Shown: positions 1 through 7,725 of the stretch, in pieces
Numbering within the stretch: position 1 is the first letter of the stretch
How the letters are laid out: the number at the start of each line of letters is the position of its first letter
DNA from: JAGNNV01 sp031412915
GTDB lineage: Bacteria; Acidobacteriota; Vicinamibacteria; Fen-336; JAGNNV01
Assembly: GCA_031412915.1 (NCBI GenBank)
Contig: JANODX010000192.1
Coordinates: 1 to 19,346 of the forward strand
Direction of reading: 5' to 3'
Length of the DNA stretch: 19,346 nt
Notes under the pieces: model-generated
What the model was told of the DNA's origin: nothing
Seen by the model: only the letters and a program-made list of their open reading frames with translations
The model's database searches: none
Position numbers and translations under genes: made by a program

Positions 1-662
1 GGGATCTGCGAGGCGTCCTTCACGCGCACGGTCACCGAGTTCGATCCCGCTCCGCGGTTGAACATGGCGCCCAGCACGTCGAAGTCGCCCCAGATCTCGC
101 TCTCGAAGGCGCCGCCCTGGGACTCGAAGATCCCGACCACGCTGAAGCTCTTGTTCATGTACTTCACGCGCTCGCCGAGTCTCACCCCCTGAATCCGTCC
201 CATGATCTTGTGGCCCACGATCACCTCGTCGAGGCCAGGCGTGAAGTTCCTGCCCTCCACGATCTTCATCCCCTCGCGCACCTCGAAGGCCAGGGGAGTG
301 ACCGCGCGCAAGGTGACGTTGGTGGAGCCGGCGTTGTCGATCTTGGGCAGGCTCATCACCACCACCCAGTCCCAGGCCGCCAGGGCCGAGCCGTCGGGCC
401 GGCGAGCGATCCGTTCATCCGCGAGGATGGTGTTGCGATCGTCGATCCTCACCCCCGAGGTCAGCTCGGAGGCGGACCCGCGCTGAACGATGAGGGCGTT
501 GTCGGGGCGTCCGGTCGAGCGCAGCGCCATCTGGAAGCCCGCGGACATGGAGAGCAGGACCGCGAGCACCGCGACCACCAAAGCGATGCCCGAGATCGCG
601 AGCAGAGTGACCTGCCACCGCACGCGCACGTTGCGGATGTTGTAGGAGAGCGGAAGAGCCAT
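1..662 (-). CDS. ABC transporter permease, FtsX/MacB type (3' part outside window)
   Basis: The 220 codons seen begin MALPLSYNIRNVRVRWQVTL, followed by one hydrophobic helix at about residues 18-38. After it comes a long periplasmic-type domain containing VIVGHKIMG and LGERVKYMNKSFSVVGIFES. This is the usual N-terminal half of FtsX/MacB permeases: one helix, then a MacB-like periplasmic core domain. The three C-terminal helices would lie beyond the left edge. The ATG at 662-660 is three bases after the TAG of the upstream permease gene (666-668), so the two are almost certainly co-translated in the adaptor-ATPase-permease operon. By family knowledge it should form a heterodimeric membrane channel with its neighbour and couple to the ATPase to move a lipid-like, peptide or drug substrate out of the periplasm. 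The substrate cannot be read from sequence. The family call is firm. Confidence 0.88.
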   Translation of the reverse strand, partial: MALPLSYNIRNVRVRWQVTLLAISGIALVVAVLAVLLSMSAGFQMALRSTGRPDNALIVQRGSASELTSGVRIDDRNTILADERIARRPDGSALAAWDWVVVMSLPKIDNAGSTNVTLRAVTPLAFEVREGMKIVEGRNFTPGLDEVIVGHKIMGRIQGVRLGERVKYMNKSFSVVGIFESQGGAFESEIWGDFDVLGAMFNRGAGSNSVTVRVKDASQI

Positions 663-665
663 GGG

Positions 666-1895
666 CTACACCGTCCTCAGAATGTCGGTGATCCTGGCCC
701 GGTAGGCGGATACGGCGGGGACGAGGCCGGCGAACAGGCCCAGCACGACCGCGATGAAGAAACCGAGGACAGCCACTGCGGGTTTGAGTTCGAGACCGGA
801 GAGACCGATGCCGGCGAGAATGTCCGTCACTCCGGGAGCGTGGGAGACGACGTAGAGCAGGGCCTGACTTCCCAAGACGCCCAGCGCCCCCCCCAGAACA
901 CCGAGCAACAAGGCCTCGCCCACCACAAAGCCCATCACGTGCGCGCTGGAGAAGCCGAGGGTCTTCAGAACGCCGATCTCCGTGCGCCTTTCGCGAACCG
1001 CCATGCTCATGGTATTCGCGGTCACCAGCAGGATGGTGAAGGCCACGGCGAGGCCGATTCCATTCAGGAGCAGAGCCAGGTTGCCGGCCATGGAGATGAA
1101 ACTGGCCTTGAAGGCCTGCTCGGTCTCGGTGATGCTGGTGGCCGAGCTGTTCTCGAAGAGCGCGTCGATGGCTTTCCCGACGGTGGCGGCCTGATCGCCG
1201 TTGTCGATCTCCACCGCGAAGGTGCCGACCCCGATGTCGCGGGGAGCGACGCCTTCCTTGATGTACTCGTAGTGGAAGTACATGGTCGATACGTCGGTGC
1301 CGGGAAACTTCGCGAGGTCGGCGTCGTAGATGCCGCTCACCACGAACTCGAAGGGACCGCTGCGGCGCCGATAGGGGGGAATGAAGCTCTCCAGGAAGAA
1401 CTTGTCCCCCACCTTCCAGTTGAACTTCTTCGCGAGCTTGCTGCCGATCACGCAGCCCTGGCGGGTTTCCTTGAAGCTCTGCCACTGGTCCGGCGGGATG
1501 ACCAGCTCGGGATACATGGCGAAGTAGTTCTCCGCGTCGACCCCCATGTTGTTGAAGAAGTTGCTCCAGTCGGTGGTGGAGTCCGCGCCTTCGGCCTGGC
1601 CTTCCTTCTTCGCGGGCAGCGACCCGCCGAACCACATCGTCTTTGCCACTCGCTTCACCCCGGGCACCGATTGAATCCGCCCCTCGTAGGCGATGGGAAG
1701 GTTGAAGGTGAGACTCACCGAATGCCGGGTGACGAGGCGGCTGGCGCTGGATGCCGCCAGCATGCCGTCGACTTCGGCCAGCACCGAGCGCAGGGTGCAC
1801 AGCAGGAAGATGCACACCGCCATAGCCACCACCGTGCTGCCGGTCCGGACCCAGTTGCGGCGGAGATGCTTGAGAACGAAGGGGAGGTATTTCAT
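666..1895 (-). CDS. ABC transporter permease, FtsX/MacB type
   Basis: The product is 409 aa. An N-terminal helix (about 17-37, following LKHLRRNWVRTGSTVVAMAV) is followed by a periplasmic domain of roughly 220 residues. Three C-terminal helices come next (about 275-300, 320-350 and 370-400), with the cytoplasmic loop MAVRERRTEIGVLKTLGFSS between the first two. That loop is the family hallmark that contacts the ATPase. The ATG at 1895 has AGGAG seven bases upstream, and this site overlaps the TAG of the ATPase gene (1906-1908), which supports both the start and translational coupling. The size matches single-subunit MacB-like permeases that lack a fused ATPase. With the next permease it probably makes a heterodimer. 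It acts in the inner membrane; the substrate is unknown. Confidence 0.93.
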   Translation of the reverse strand: MKYLPFVLKHLRRNWVRTGSTVVAMAVCIFLLCTLRSVLAEVDGMLAASSASRLVTRHSVSLTFNLPIAYEGRIQSVPGVKRVAKTMWFGGSLPAKKEGQAEGADSTTDWSNFFNNMGVDAENYFAMYPELVIPPDQWQSFKETRQGCVIGSKLAKKFNWKVGDKFFLESFIPPYRRRSGPFEFVVSGIYDADLAKFPGTDVSTMYFHYEYIKEGVAPRDIGVGTFAVEIDNGDQAATVGKAIDALFENSSATSITETEQAFKASFISMAGNLALLLNGIGLAVAFTILLVTANTMSMAVRERRTEIGVLKTLGFSSAHVMGFVVGEALLLGVLGGALGVLGSQALLYVVSHAPGVTDILAGIGLSGLELKPAVAVLGFFIAVVLGLFAGLVPAVSAYRARITDILRTV

Positions 1896-1905
1896 GGCGT
1901 GACTC

Positions 1906-2583
1906 CTATCTGAGCTGCAGGACGCCTTTTTCGAGATGACGCTGCAAGTGCGCCCGGTCGGCGGCCCGCGGGTCGTGGGTGACCATGACGATGGTCTTCT
2001 TGAAATCGCGGTTCAGGGTCTCCATCAGGTTCAGGATTTCCTCCGCGCTCTTGGCATCGAGGTCGCCCGTGGGTTCGTCGGCGACCAGAACCAGGGGGTC
2101 AGTGACGATGGCCCGAGCGATCGCCACCCGCTGTTCCTGGCCGCCCGAGAGCTGCCGGGGATGGTGAGTCGAACGGTCGGCGAGGCCCACCACCTTGAGA
2201 GCGGTGAGCGCTCGCTCGCGTCGCTCCTTCTTGCTGAGGTTGGTCAGCAGCAGCGGCAGTTCGACGTTCTCCACCGCGGAGAGCACGGGGATCAGGTTAT
2301 AGAACTGAAAGATGAAACCCACGCTGCGGCTGCGCCACTTGGCCAGATCGCTCTCCGAGAGGACGGCGATGTTCTTCCCGCCCACGAACACTCCTCCGGA
2401 GGTGGGTTGATCGATGCCGGCGATGAGGTTCAGCAGGGTGGTCTTGCCGGATCCGGACGGTCCCATGAGGGCGAGGAACTCGCCCTCCGGCACATCCAGA
2501 CTCAACGCGTCGAGAACCTTCAGTTCCTCACTGCCACGCTTGTAGATCTTGGTGACTTCTTTGACCGAGACCATGGTTGTCAT
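1906..2583 (-). CDS. ABC transporter ATP-binding protein, MacB/LolD type
   Basis: The product is 225 aa, normal for this family, with all nucleotide-binding motifs intact: Walker A GPSGSGKTT at 41-49, Q-loop Gln93 in FQFYNLIP, signature LSGGQ at 145-149, Walker B VLVADE ending at Glu170 followed by PTGDLD, and the switch His203 in VTHD. The FQFYNLIP and PTGDLD forms are typical of the LolD/MacB/FtsE branch that drives FtsX-like permeases. It is cytosolic and would power the two downstream permeases by ATP hydrolysis. The ATG at 2583 has AAGGA about eleven bases upstream. It follows the adaptor gene by 37 bases and precedes the permease by 10 bases, so the four genes look like one operon. An active ATPase is expected; the cargo is not known. 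Confidence 0.95.
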   Translation of the reverse strand: MTTMVSVKEVTKIYKRGSEELKVLDALSLDVPEGEFLALMGPSGSGKTTLLNLIAGIDQPTSGGVFVGGKNIAVLSESDLAKWRSRSVGFIFQFYNLIPVLSAVENVELPLLLTNLSKKERRERALTALKVVGLADRSTHHPRQLSGGQEQRVAIARAIVTDPLVLVADEPTGDLDAKSAEEILNLMETLNRDFKKTIVMVTHDPRAADRAHLQRHLEKGVLQLR

Positions 2584-2620
2584 CGCTTCTTCATTCCTTC
2601 CGACTGTGTTCGCGCAGGAC

Positions 2621-3847
2621 TCAGTCCGCTTTGGGGCGAACCGGATCGCCGTCTTTCAGGTCTTTGGCGGGAGCGTCCACCAGGGTTTCGCCCCCATAGA
2701 GGCCGCTCTTGATTCTTACGGAGCCCGCGTTCCGGGAGCCCACTTCGACCGGCCTGATCTTCAAACGGCCCTCCACGATTTCGAACGCCACGCTCTGGCC
2801 GTCGCGGGTGACGATGGCCGAGTCGGGTGCTGAAATCACGGACTGAGCAGGAGCAGGGGGCGTCCCGGTTGTGTTCGCGGCCGCGGGCGCCGCCTTCTCG
2901 GTGAACTGCACGCGAGCGCTCATCTCCGGCTTCAGGTCCTTGTCCTTATCGAGGATGGTGACCTTGACCTGAACCGTGGCCTTGGTGCGGTCGGCGGTGG
3001 GGATCACCTGTCGGAGGCGCGCTTTGTACCTCCGGTCGGGGAACGCTTCCGCCGTGACCTCGGCGGGTTGATCCGCGCCGAGTTTCGCCACGTTCGACTC
3101 GGCCACATCCACTTCGACTTCGAGGGTGTCCAGATCGGCGAGGGCCACGATGGCGCCCGACGCGGTGGAGATGTTCACGCCGGGAGGAATGGGGGCGACA
3201 CTTTCGCCCACTTCCGCCATCTTCTTCACCACCGTGCCGGAGAAGGGCGCGCGTATCTCGGTGTTCGCGAGCACGGCCCGATAGAACTCCGCGTCCGCCT
3301 TCGCCTGCCGAAGCCCCGCCTCCGCCACCATGACTCTGGAGTTGGCGCCATCGAGGGCGTCCTTGGTTCCGATCTGTTCCCTGGTCAGACCGTCGGCAAC
3401 CCGGGCCTGCCGTTTGGATTCGGCCAGATCCGCTTCCGCCCGCTGGATCGCCGCGTCGGCCCGTTCCACCTGCGCCAGGTAATCGCGGTTCTCGAGGCGG
3501 GCGATCACGTCGCCTTCGCGTACCCGGCTGCCTTCCTCGACCCGAAGGCTGGAGAGGCGGCCCTGGATCTTTGCCGACACCACGGCCTTGCGACGCGCCA
3601 CGATGTAACCCGAGGCGGTCAGCAGAGGAGCGCCCGCGTTCCCGGCACTCATCGATTCGGCGGAGACCTCGGTTTTCGTCACTTTCACGGTCGAAACTTC
3701 AACGGCACGGTCCTGGAATCGGAGATAGTAGAGAACGCCCAGAAAGAGAAGGGCCGGCGCCAGCAACATAATCGGCCATCGCCTGGGGGCGACCGGGCGG
3801 TCGCGCTCAATCTTCAGGCCGGCGAGATCGTTTCTTAGCTCAGACAA
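2621..3847 (-). CDS. Periplasmic adaptor (membrane-fusion) protein of an ABC/RND-type efflux system, HlyD/AcrA family
   Basis: The product is 408 aa. It has a short cytoplasmic N-terminus and a membrane anchor at about 25-43 (PIMLLAPALLFLGVLYYL). It then shows the adaptor order: first half of the lipoyl-like barrel-sandwich with VVSAKIQGRLSSLRVEEGSR, a charged alpha-hairpin (about 118-185, rich in Ala/Glu/Arg), second half-lipoyl with IRAPFSGTVVKKMAEVGESV, a beta-barrel with LEVEVDVAESNVAKL, and a membrane-proximal C-terminal domain. It would bridge the inner-membrane permeases to an outer-membrane channel, which is not encoded here. The start is TTG at 3847, preceded by GGAGG at 3855-3859 with a 7-base spacer, a much better site than the internal ATG at residue 27. 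First gene of the ABC operon. Confidence 0.92.
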   Translation of the reverse strand: MSELRNDLAGLKIERDRPVAPRRWPIMLLAPALLFLGVLYYLRFQDRAVEVSTVKVTKTEVSAESMSAGNAGAPLLTASGYIVARRKAVVSAKIQGRLSSLRVEEGSRVREGDVIARLENRDYLAQVERADAAIQRAEADLAESKRQARVADGLTREQIGTKDALDGANSRVMVAEAGLRQAKADAEFYRAVLANTEIRAPFSGTVVKKMAEVGESVAPIPPGVNISTASGAIVALADLDTLEVEVDVAESNVAKLGADQPAEVTAEAFPDRRYKARLRQVIPTADRTKATVQVKVTILDKDKDLKPEMSARVQFTEKAAPAAANTTGTPPAPAQSVISAPDSAIVTRDGQSVAFEIVEGRLKIRPVEVGSRNAGSVRIKSGLYGGETLVDAPAKDLKDGDPVRPKAD

Positions 3848-4016
3848 CCGGAGGCCTCCAAAGGCAGGTCGGGGGTTGGGCGCGGCATTCCAGGCCAGCG
3901 ACCCAAGGACCCTCAGGAAATCGGGAGTTTACGGGAACGGTCTGTTCCATGGCATGGGCAAGGTTGCCATGCGACGGTTGCCGCGATGATGCTCATCCCG
4001 CTTTAGACTTCCCCAA
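3848..4016. promoter_or_regulatory. Divergent control region between the ABC operon and fumC
   Basis: This 169-base gap must hold promoters for both directions. For the minus-strand operon a TANNNT box (TAAACT) lies at 3926-3931. The palindrome GGAAC-N5-GTTCC (3934-3948) sits immediately upstream of it, where a repressor would block promoter access. A second inverted repeat, CATGGCA/TGCCATG (3948-3954 and 3965-3971), is adjacent. For fumC, GGTTGCC occurs twice (3962-3968 and 3976-3982), and TAGACT at 4004-4009 lies 7 bases before the ATG. The matches are seen directly; operator and promoter roles are inferred. Confidence 0.4.
3934..3971. repeat. Two adjacent inverted repeats, candidate operator
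   Basis: GGAAC (3934-3938) and GTTCC (3944-3948) form a perfect 5+5 palindrome with a 5-base centre. CATGGCA (3948-3954) and TGCCATG (3965-3971) form a perfect 7+7 inverted repeat with a 10-base spacer. They share base 3948. Position between divergent starts fits a dimeric regulator site, but short repeats of this kind also arise by chance. Confidence 0.35.
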
Positions 4017-5408
4017 ATGACTCCCCCTCGCGTCGAGAAAGACACCTTCGGCCCAATAGAAGTCCCGGGCGACCGGCTCTGGGGCGCCCAGACCCAGCGG
4101 TCGCTTCAGAACTTCAAGATATCGACCGAGAAGATGCCGCCCGAGATGGTGCGCGCCCTCGTTACCGTGAAGAAGGCCGCGGCTCTGGTCAACGTAGACC
4201 TGAAGGCCCTGGATGCGGTGAAAGGCGAGGCCATCGTCATGGCCGCCGACGAAGTGATTTCCGGAAGGCACCCGTGGGAGTTTCCCCTCGCCATCTGGCA
4301 GACCGGATCCGGCACCCAGTCGAACATGAACGCCAACGAAGTTCTGGCCAACCGCGCCTCGGAGATCCTGGGGGGCGAGCGGGGGGAGGGACGAAAGATC
4401 CACCCGAACGACGACGTCAACAAAGGCCAGTCGAGCAATGACGTTTTTCCGACCGCGATGAGTGTTGCCGCGGTGGAGGCGCTTACCCGCGAGGTTCTTC
4501 CCAAAGTTCGCGCGCTGAGAAACGAACTGGACCGCAAAGCCCAGCTTTTCCGCGACATCGTGAAGATCGGTCGAACGCATTTGCAGGATGCGACTCCCCT
4601 GACTCTTGGTCAGGAGTTCTCCGGATACGTGGCCCAACTCGACCACGGCCTCAAGCACCTTGAGGCAGCACTTCCTCATCTCAGCGAGCTGGCCCTCGGG
4701 GGGACGGCGGTGGGCACGGGCCTGAACGCTCACCCCGAGTACGCGGTCCGGGTGGCGAAGAAACTCGCCGACCTGACGGGACTCCCTTTTGTGACCGCCC
4801 CCAATAAATTCGAGGCTCTGGCCGCCAATGACGCCCTGGTCCACGCCCACGGCTGCCTCAAGACGCTCGCCGCCTCGCTCATGAAGATCGCGAACGACGT
4901 TCGCTGGCTCGCCTCCGGCCCGCGCTGCGGCATCGGCGAACTCTCGCTCCCCGAGAACGAGCCCGGCTCGTCCATCATGCCGGGCAAGGTGAATCCAACC
5001 CAGTGCGAGGCCATGACGATGCTCTGCGCCCAGGTGATGGGTAACGACGTGGCCGTCAACATCGGCGGCGCCTCCGGAAACTTCGAACTCAATGTGTTCA
5101 AGCCGCTCATCATTCACAACTTCCTCCAGAGCGCCCGCCTTCTCGCCGATGGTTGCGAGAGTTTCCGCACGAACTGCGCCTATGGAATCGAACCGAACCC
5201 CGACCAGATCAACGAGAATCTTCGCAACTCCCTCATGCTGGTGACCGCTCTCAATCCGCACATCGGGTACGACAACGCGGCCAAGATCGCCAAGACGGCG
5301 CATCGGAAGGGCCAGACCCTGAAGCAGACCGCGATCGAACTGGGCCTGGTCACCGCCGAACAGTTCGACGCCTGGGTAAAGCCGGAAGAGATGGTGGGCC
5401 GGAAGTAG
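4017..5408 (+). CDS. fumC: Class II fumarate hydratase
   Basis: The product is 463 aa, the normal length for FumC (about 460). It catalyses reversible hydration of fumarate to L-malate in the TCA cycle as a cytosolic homotetramer and needs no iron-sulfur cluster. The superfamily blocks are all present: GSGTQSNMNANEV at about 96-108, HPNDDVNKGQSSND with the substrate-binding SSN, GRTHLQDATP at about 185-194 carrying the catalytic His, and the signature GSSIMPGKVNPTQ near 316-328 with the catalytic Ser at about 318. The N-terminal FGPIEVPGDRLWGAQTQRS distinguishes fumarase from aspartase and argininosuccinate lyase. No Shine-Dalgarno site is visible before the ATG at 4017. A TAGACT box lies 7 bases upstream, so the transcript may be leaderless. 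The next gene starts 13 bases after the stop. Confidence 0.96.
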   Translation: MTPPRVEKDTFGPIEVPGDRLWGAQTQRSLQNFKISTEKMPPEMVRALVTVKKAAALVNVDLKALDAVKGEAIVMAADEVISGRHPWEFPLAIWQTGSGTQSNMNANEVLANRASEILGGERGEGRKIHPNDDVNKGQSSNDVFPTAMSVAAVEALTREVLPKVRALRNELDRKAQLFRDIVKIGRTHLQDATPLTLGQEFSGYVAQLDHGLKHLEAALPHLSELALGGTAVGTGLNAHPEYAVRVAKKLADLTGLPFVTAPNKFEALAANDALVHAHGCLKTLAASLMKIANDVRWLASGPRCGIGELSLPENEPGSSIMPGKVNPTQCEAMTMLCAQVMGNDVAVNIGGASGNFELNVFKPLIIHNFLQSARLLADGCESFRTNCAYGIEPNPDQINENLRNSLMLVTALNPHIGYDNAAKIAKTAHRKGQTLKQTAIELGLVTAEQFDAWVKPEEMVGRK

Positions 5409-5421
5409 TCAGACCCAAGCC

Positions 5422-6327
5422 GTGGACAATCTGACCCACACCCTCACCGGGGTCGCGTTTGCCCGCATGGGTCTTAACTGGCGGGTGAGCGGAGCCACCC
5501 GTACCCTGGCTCTGGCCTCCAATCTGCCCGACCTGGATTTCGTGAGCGCACTCGGAGGGACCGCGTCCTATCTGGAGCATCATCGGGGGATCACCCACGC
5601 CTTCCCCGCGAGCCCCTTTCTAGCCGCCGGCCTGGCGCTCGTCCTGTCGCGGGGGCCGCACCGCTTCGTCCCCACGTTTCTGCTGGCCTGGTTCGGCGTG
5701 CTGATGCACATCGTGTCGGATCTTTGGACCAGCTACGGCACCCGGGCCCTGCTCCCGTTCGACGCCGCGTGGTACGCGTGGGACTGGATCTTCATCGTCG
5801 ATCCGGTGCTGCTGGTTCTTCTTCTCCTCGCCAGTTTCGGTGCGCGCTGGTTTCGACGAGGGAGCGTGAATCGTCTGGCCATGGGTCTGGCGCTTGCCTA
5901 CATCGGAACCCGGGCCGGGCTTCATTTTGTGGCGGAGGCTCGGGCCCACACCCTGGCCGGACCCGAGTTCACCCTGGTGCGCGCTTTTCCGGATCCGCTG
6001 TCCCTCAACCGGTGGCGGTTTCTCGGTCGGAACGAGACGACGTTCGCCAGCGGCTATGTGTCGGCGACCGGAACGTCCGGCAGCAAAGTGACGTTCCCCC
6101 GATTGCCGCCCGATGCGGTGGCCCGCCGGGCGGCCATGGAGAGCCGGATGGCTCGAATCTTCCTTGATTTTTCCGCCTTTCCAAGATTGGAGAGACGCCG
6201 GGAAGGTAATGTGGACGCGATCATCTGGAGGGATCTGCGGTTCTCGGACCGCCGCACCAACGGATTTTTCTGCGAGGTGAGGGTCAATGCCGATGGAGGG
6301 ATCGTTTCGGAGCGGATCGTCTTCTAG
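5422..6327 (+). CDS. Membrane-bound metal-dependent hydrolase, YdjM/DUF457 family
   Basis: The product is 301 aa and opens with the hallmark MDNLTHTLTG (His6). NLPDLD at 34-39, HRGITH at 54-59 and HIVSDLWTSYGT (His96, Asp100) follow. These conserved His/Asp residues define the YdjM/DUF457 integral membrane family annotated as metal-dependent hydrolases. Several helices follow in the first 180 residues, and a soluble C-terminal region of about 120 residues carries charged beta-like stretches. The true substrate of the family is not established. The start is GTG at 5422: the next Met (residue 16) would remove the HTLTG block. It lies 13 bases after fumC and could be co-transcribed with it, although no strong ribosome site is seen. 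Its stop overlaps the convergent GT87-type gene by 4 bases. Confidence 0.85.
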   Translation: MDNLTHTLTGVAFARMGLNWRVSGATRTLALASNLPDLDFVSALGGTASYLEHHRGITHAFPASPFLAAGLALVLSRGPHRFVPTFLLAWFGVLMHIVSDLWTSYGTRALLPFDAAWYAWDWIFIVDPVLLVLLLLASFGARWFRRGSVNRLAMGLALAYIGTRAGLHFVAEARAHTLAGPEFTLVRAFPDPLSLNRWRFLGRNETTFASGYVSATGTSGSKVTFPRLPPDAVARRAAMESRMARIFLDFSAFPRLERRREGNVDAIIWRDLRFSDRRTNGFFCEVRVNADGGIVSERIVF

Positions 6328-7592
6328 TCCACCGGAACCGGCCGATCGCGGCCGCGGACGCTGAACAGGCTCCAGACGACCAGAAGAACCAGCCCGTAGG
6401 CGGCGGGGGCGAACTGGCGAAAAGGCGTGCGATCCAGCGCGATCAGCAGGAACGAGACCGAGAACAGGCCCTCGAGGGTTGGTGAGAGGGGCCCTGGCTC
6501 GGCGGCGAGCCGAGCGCCGAGCCAGACCAGACCGGGTAGAACCAGAACGAGGTTGTAGGGGGCGCTGGTGCCGGAATAGCCAAGCATGGCCGCGATCGAA
6601 AGCGTCGCCGCCATCACCAGAGGCGCCGTGGACTGCTGCGGGTCCGCCTCCTGGGCCCAGCGGTATCGGTTCCACCAGAGGAGGGCGGCCACGAGCGCCA
6701 CCAGCGAGAGAAGGTACCGGATGGGGTCCGCGAACCCCGGCGCGATCGCCCAGCCCACGTGCTTGAAGCTGTGGTTCATCCAGTGGAACGAAAAATCCTC
6801 GGACTGGTGGAGAACGACGCGAAGGCTGGTGGAGAGGAAGGGCCAGGTCAGGCCCAGGATCGGCAGACCCGCGGCCAGACCCCCGGCCAGGAAGGCCCCG
6901 AAATCGCGCCTGCCGATGCGCGACAGCCCGAGGCCGACCAGGAGAATCAGGCCATAGCCCTTGAAGGAAGCGCCGGCCACGAACAGAAAGGCCGCCCCTG
7001 CAATGTGGCCTCGGGCGGCCGCCAGCACGCCTCCCCAGAGGAGAACCGCCTGGAAGGCGTCGCTCTGCCCCCGCTCCAGGCCCAGTCTCACTCCCACATG
7101 GAGACCGAGCAGGATCATCGTGACCGCGAAGCGTCGCCACACCTCGCCGCCCCGCGCGTTGGGGCCGAGGGGGCTTCCGCCCCGAGCACCCACCGAAACC
7201 AGCCAGGCCAGGAGAACGAGGAGGGCCGCGTGGAGTTTGAAGTAGGCAGAAGACGCCTGCTCCCAGCGGTCTCCGTACATCCAGGCGAGGGGGGCGAAGG
7301 CCAGGTAGTGACCGGGAAGGTAATACTGGCCGACCGCCACTCCATCGATTGAAATCTCGCGTTGCCAGGGATCCCGAAACTCAGGGCGGCCGTTGAGGTA
7401 GGGGTCGAACCCCCGAACCAGAGCCAGTGACCCAAGGTAGTAGCTGGCAAAGTCGGCCGAACCACCGCCGAGCGACCCGAAATCGCGATCCTGCACGGGC
7501 CGCTCGTACCGGCTCAGCGCCGGCCAGAGAAGAATCAGGGCCAGAACGGGAAACAACGCGTCCAGCGGGCGCGGCGGCTTAGGAAGCTTCAT
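6324..7592 (-). CDS. GT87-type (DUF2029) membrane glycosyltransferase
   Basis: The product is 422 aa from the ATG at 7592, with about ten hydrophobic helices. The N-terminal pattern matches the GT87/DUF2029 polyprenyl-phosphate mannosyltransferase-like family: a first helix, then SADFASYYLGSLALVRGFDPY with the conserved Asp at 47 in the first periplasmic loop, then a Tyr/Pro-rich QYYLPGHYLAFAPL segment. Known members use decaprenyl-phosphomannose in lipomannan synthesis. Here it more likely adds a sugar to a lipid-linked or surface glycan, which is inference. An alternative start is GTG at 7631, adding 13 residues; a TATCCT box at 7641-7646 lies 9 bases upstream of it, so that GTG could be the first codon of a leaderless message. 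The ATG is preceded only by a weak GAGAG. It is convergent with the hydrolase and overlaps it by 4 bases. Confidence 0.8.
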   Translation of the reverse strand: MKLPKPPRPLDALFPVLALILLWPALSRYERPVQDRDFGSLGGGSADFASYYLGSLALVRGFDPYLNGRPEFRDPWQREISIDGVAVGQYYLPGHYLAFAPLAWMYGDRWEQASSAYFKLHAALLVLLAWLVSVGARGGSPLGPNARGGEVWRRFAVTMILLGLHVGVRLGLERGQSDAFQAVLLWGGVLAAARGHIAGAAFLFVAGASFKGYGLILLVGLGLSRIGRRDFGAFLAGGLAAGLPILGLTWPFLSTSLRVVLHQSEDFSFHWMNHSFKHVGWAIAPGFADPIRYLLSLVALVAALLWWNRYRWAQEADPQQSTAPLVMAATLSIAAMLGYSGTSAPYNLVLVLPGLVWLGARLAAEPGPLSPTLEGLFSVSFLLIALDRTPFRQFAPAAYGLVLLVVWSLFSVRGRDRPVPVD

Positions 7593-7640
7593 CAAAGCTC
7601 TCTGGTGGCATGGGTAGGCGAACGGCCTCACCCCTGAATG

Positions 7641-7646
7641 AGGATA
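7641..7646 (-). promoter_or_regulatory. Candidate -10 box TATCCT for the GT87-type gene
   Basis: On the minus strand TATCCT lies 9 bases before the in-frame GTG at 7631 and 48 bases before the ATG at 7592. It fits the TANNNT pattern seen before other starts in the window. No clear -35 partner was found. Confidence 0.3.
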
Positions 7647-7694
7647 ACCGGTCTTCGCGCGTCGCTCCCCGGGAATGTAACGGTGGGGCCGTGG

Positions 7695-7725
7695 TTGCCC
7701 TGAGGGGAGGTTGCTGCGCTAACGT
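7695..7725 (+). promoter_or_regulatory. Candidate promoter TTGCCC-N19-TAACGT
   Basis: TTGCCC at 7695-7700 and TAACGT at 7720-7725 are separated by 19 bases. The wider matches GGTTGCCCT and CTAACGTTRACG recur at 15053-15088 before another plus-strand glycosyltransferase gene. Transcription would start near 7731-7733, just before the ATG of a small open frame at 7738. The promoter role is inferred from position and recurrence. Confidence 0.4.

Noticed and set aside
210..1913. A 567-codon plus-strand open frame
   Set aside because: It lies antisense to two clear FtsX-like permease genes, is rich in His, Gly, Arg and Glu without any domain pattern, and is the sort of long shadow frame expected in GC-rich coding DNA.
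3993..5303. A 436-codon minus-strand open frame
   Set aside because: It is fully antisense to fumC, whose catalytic motifs are all in frame; the minus translation shows no recognisable motif.
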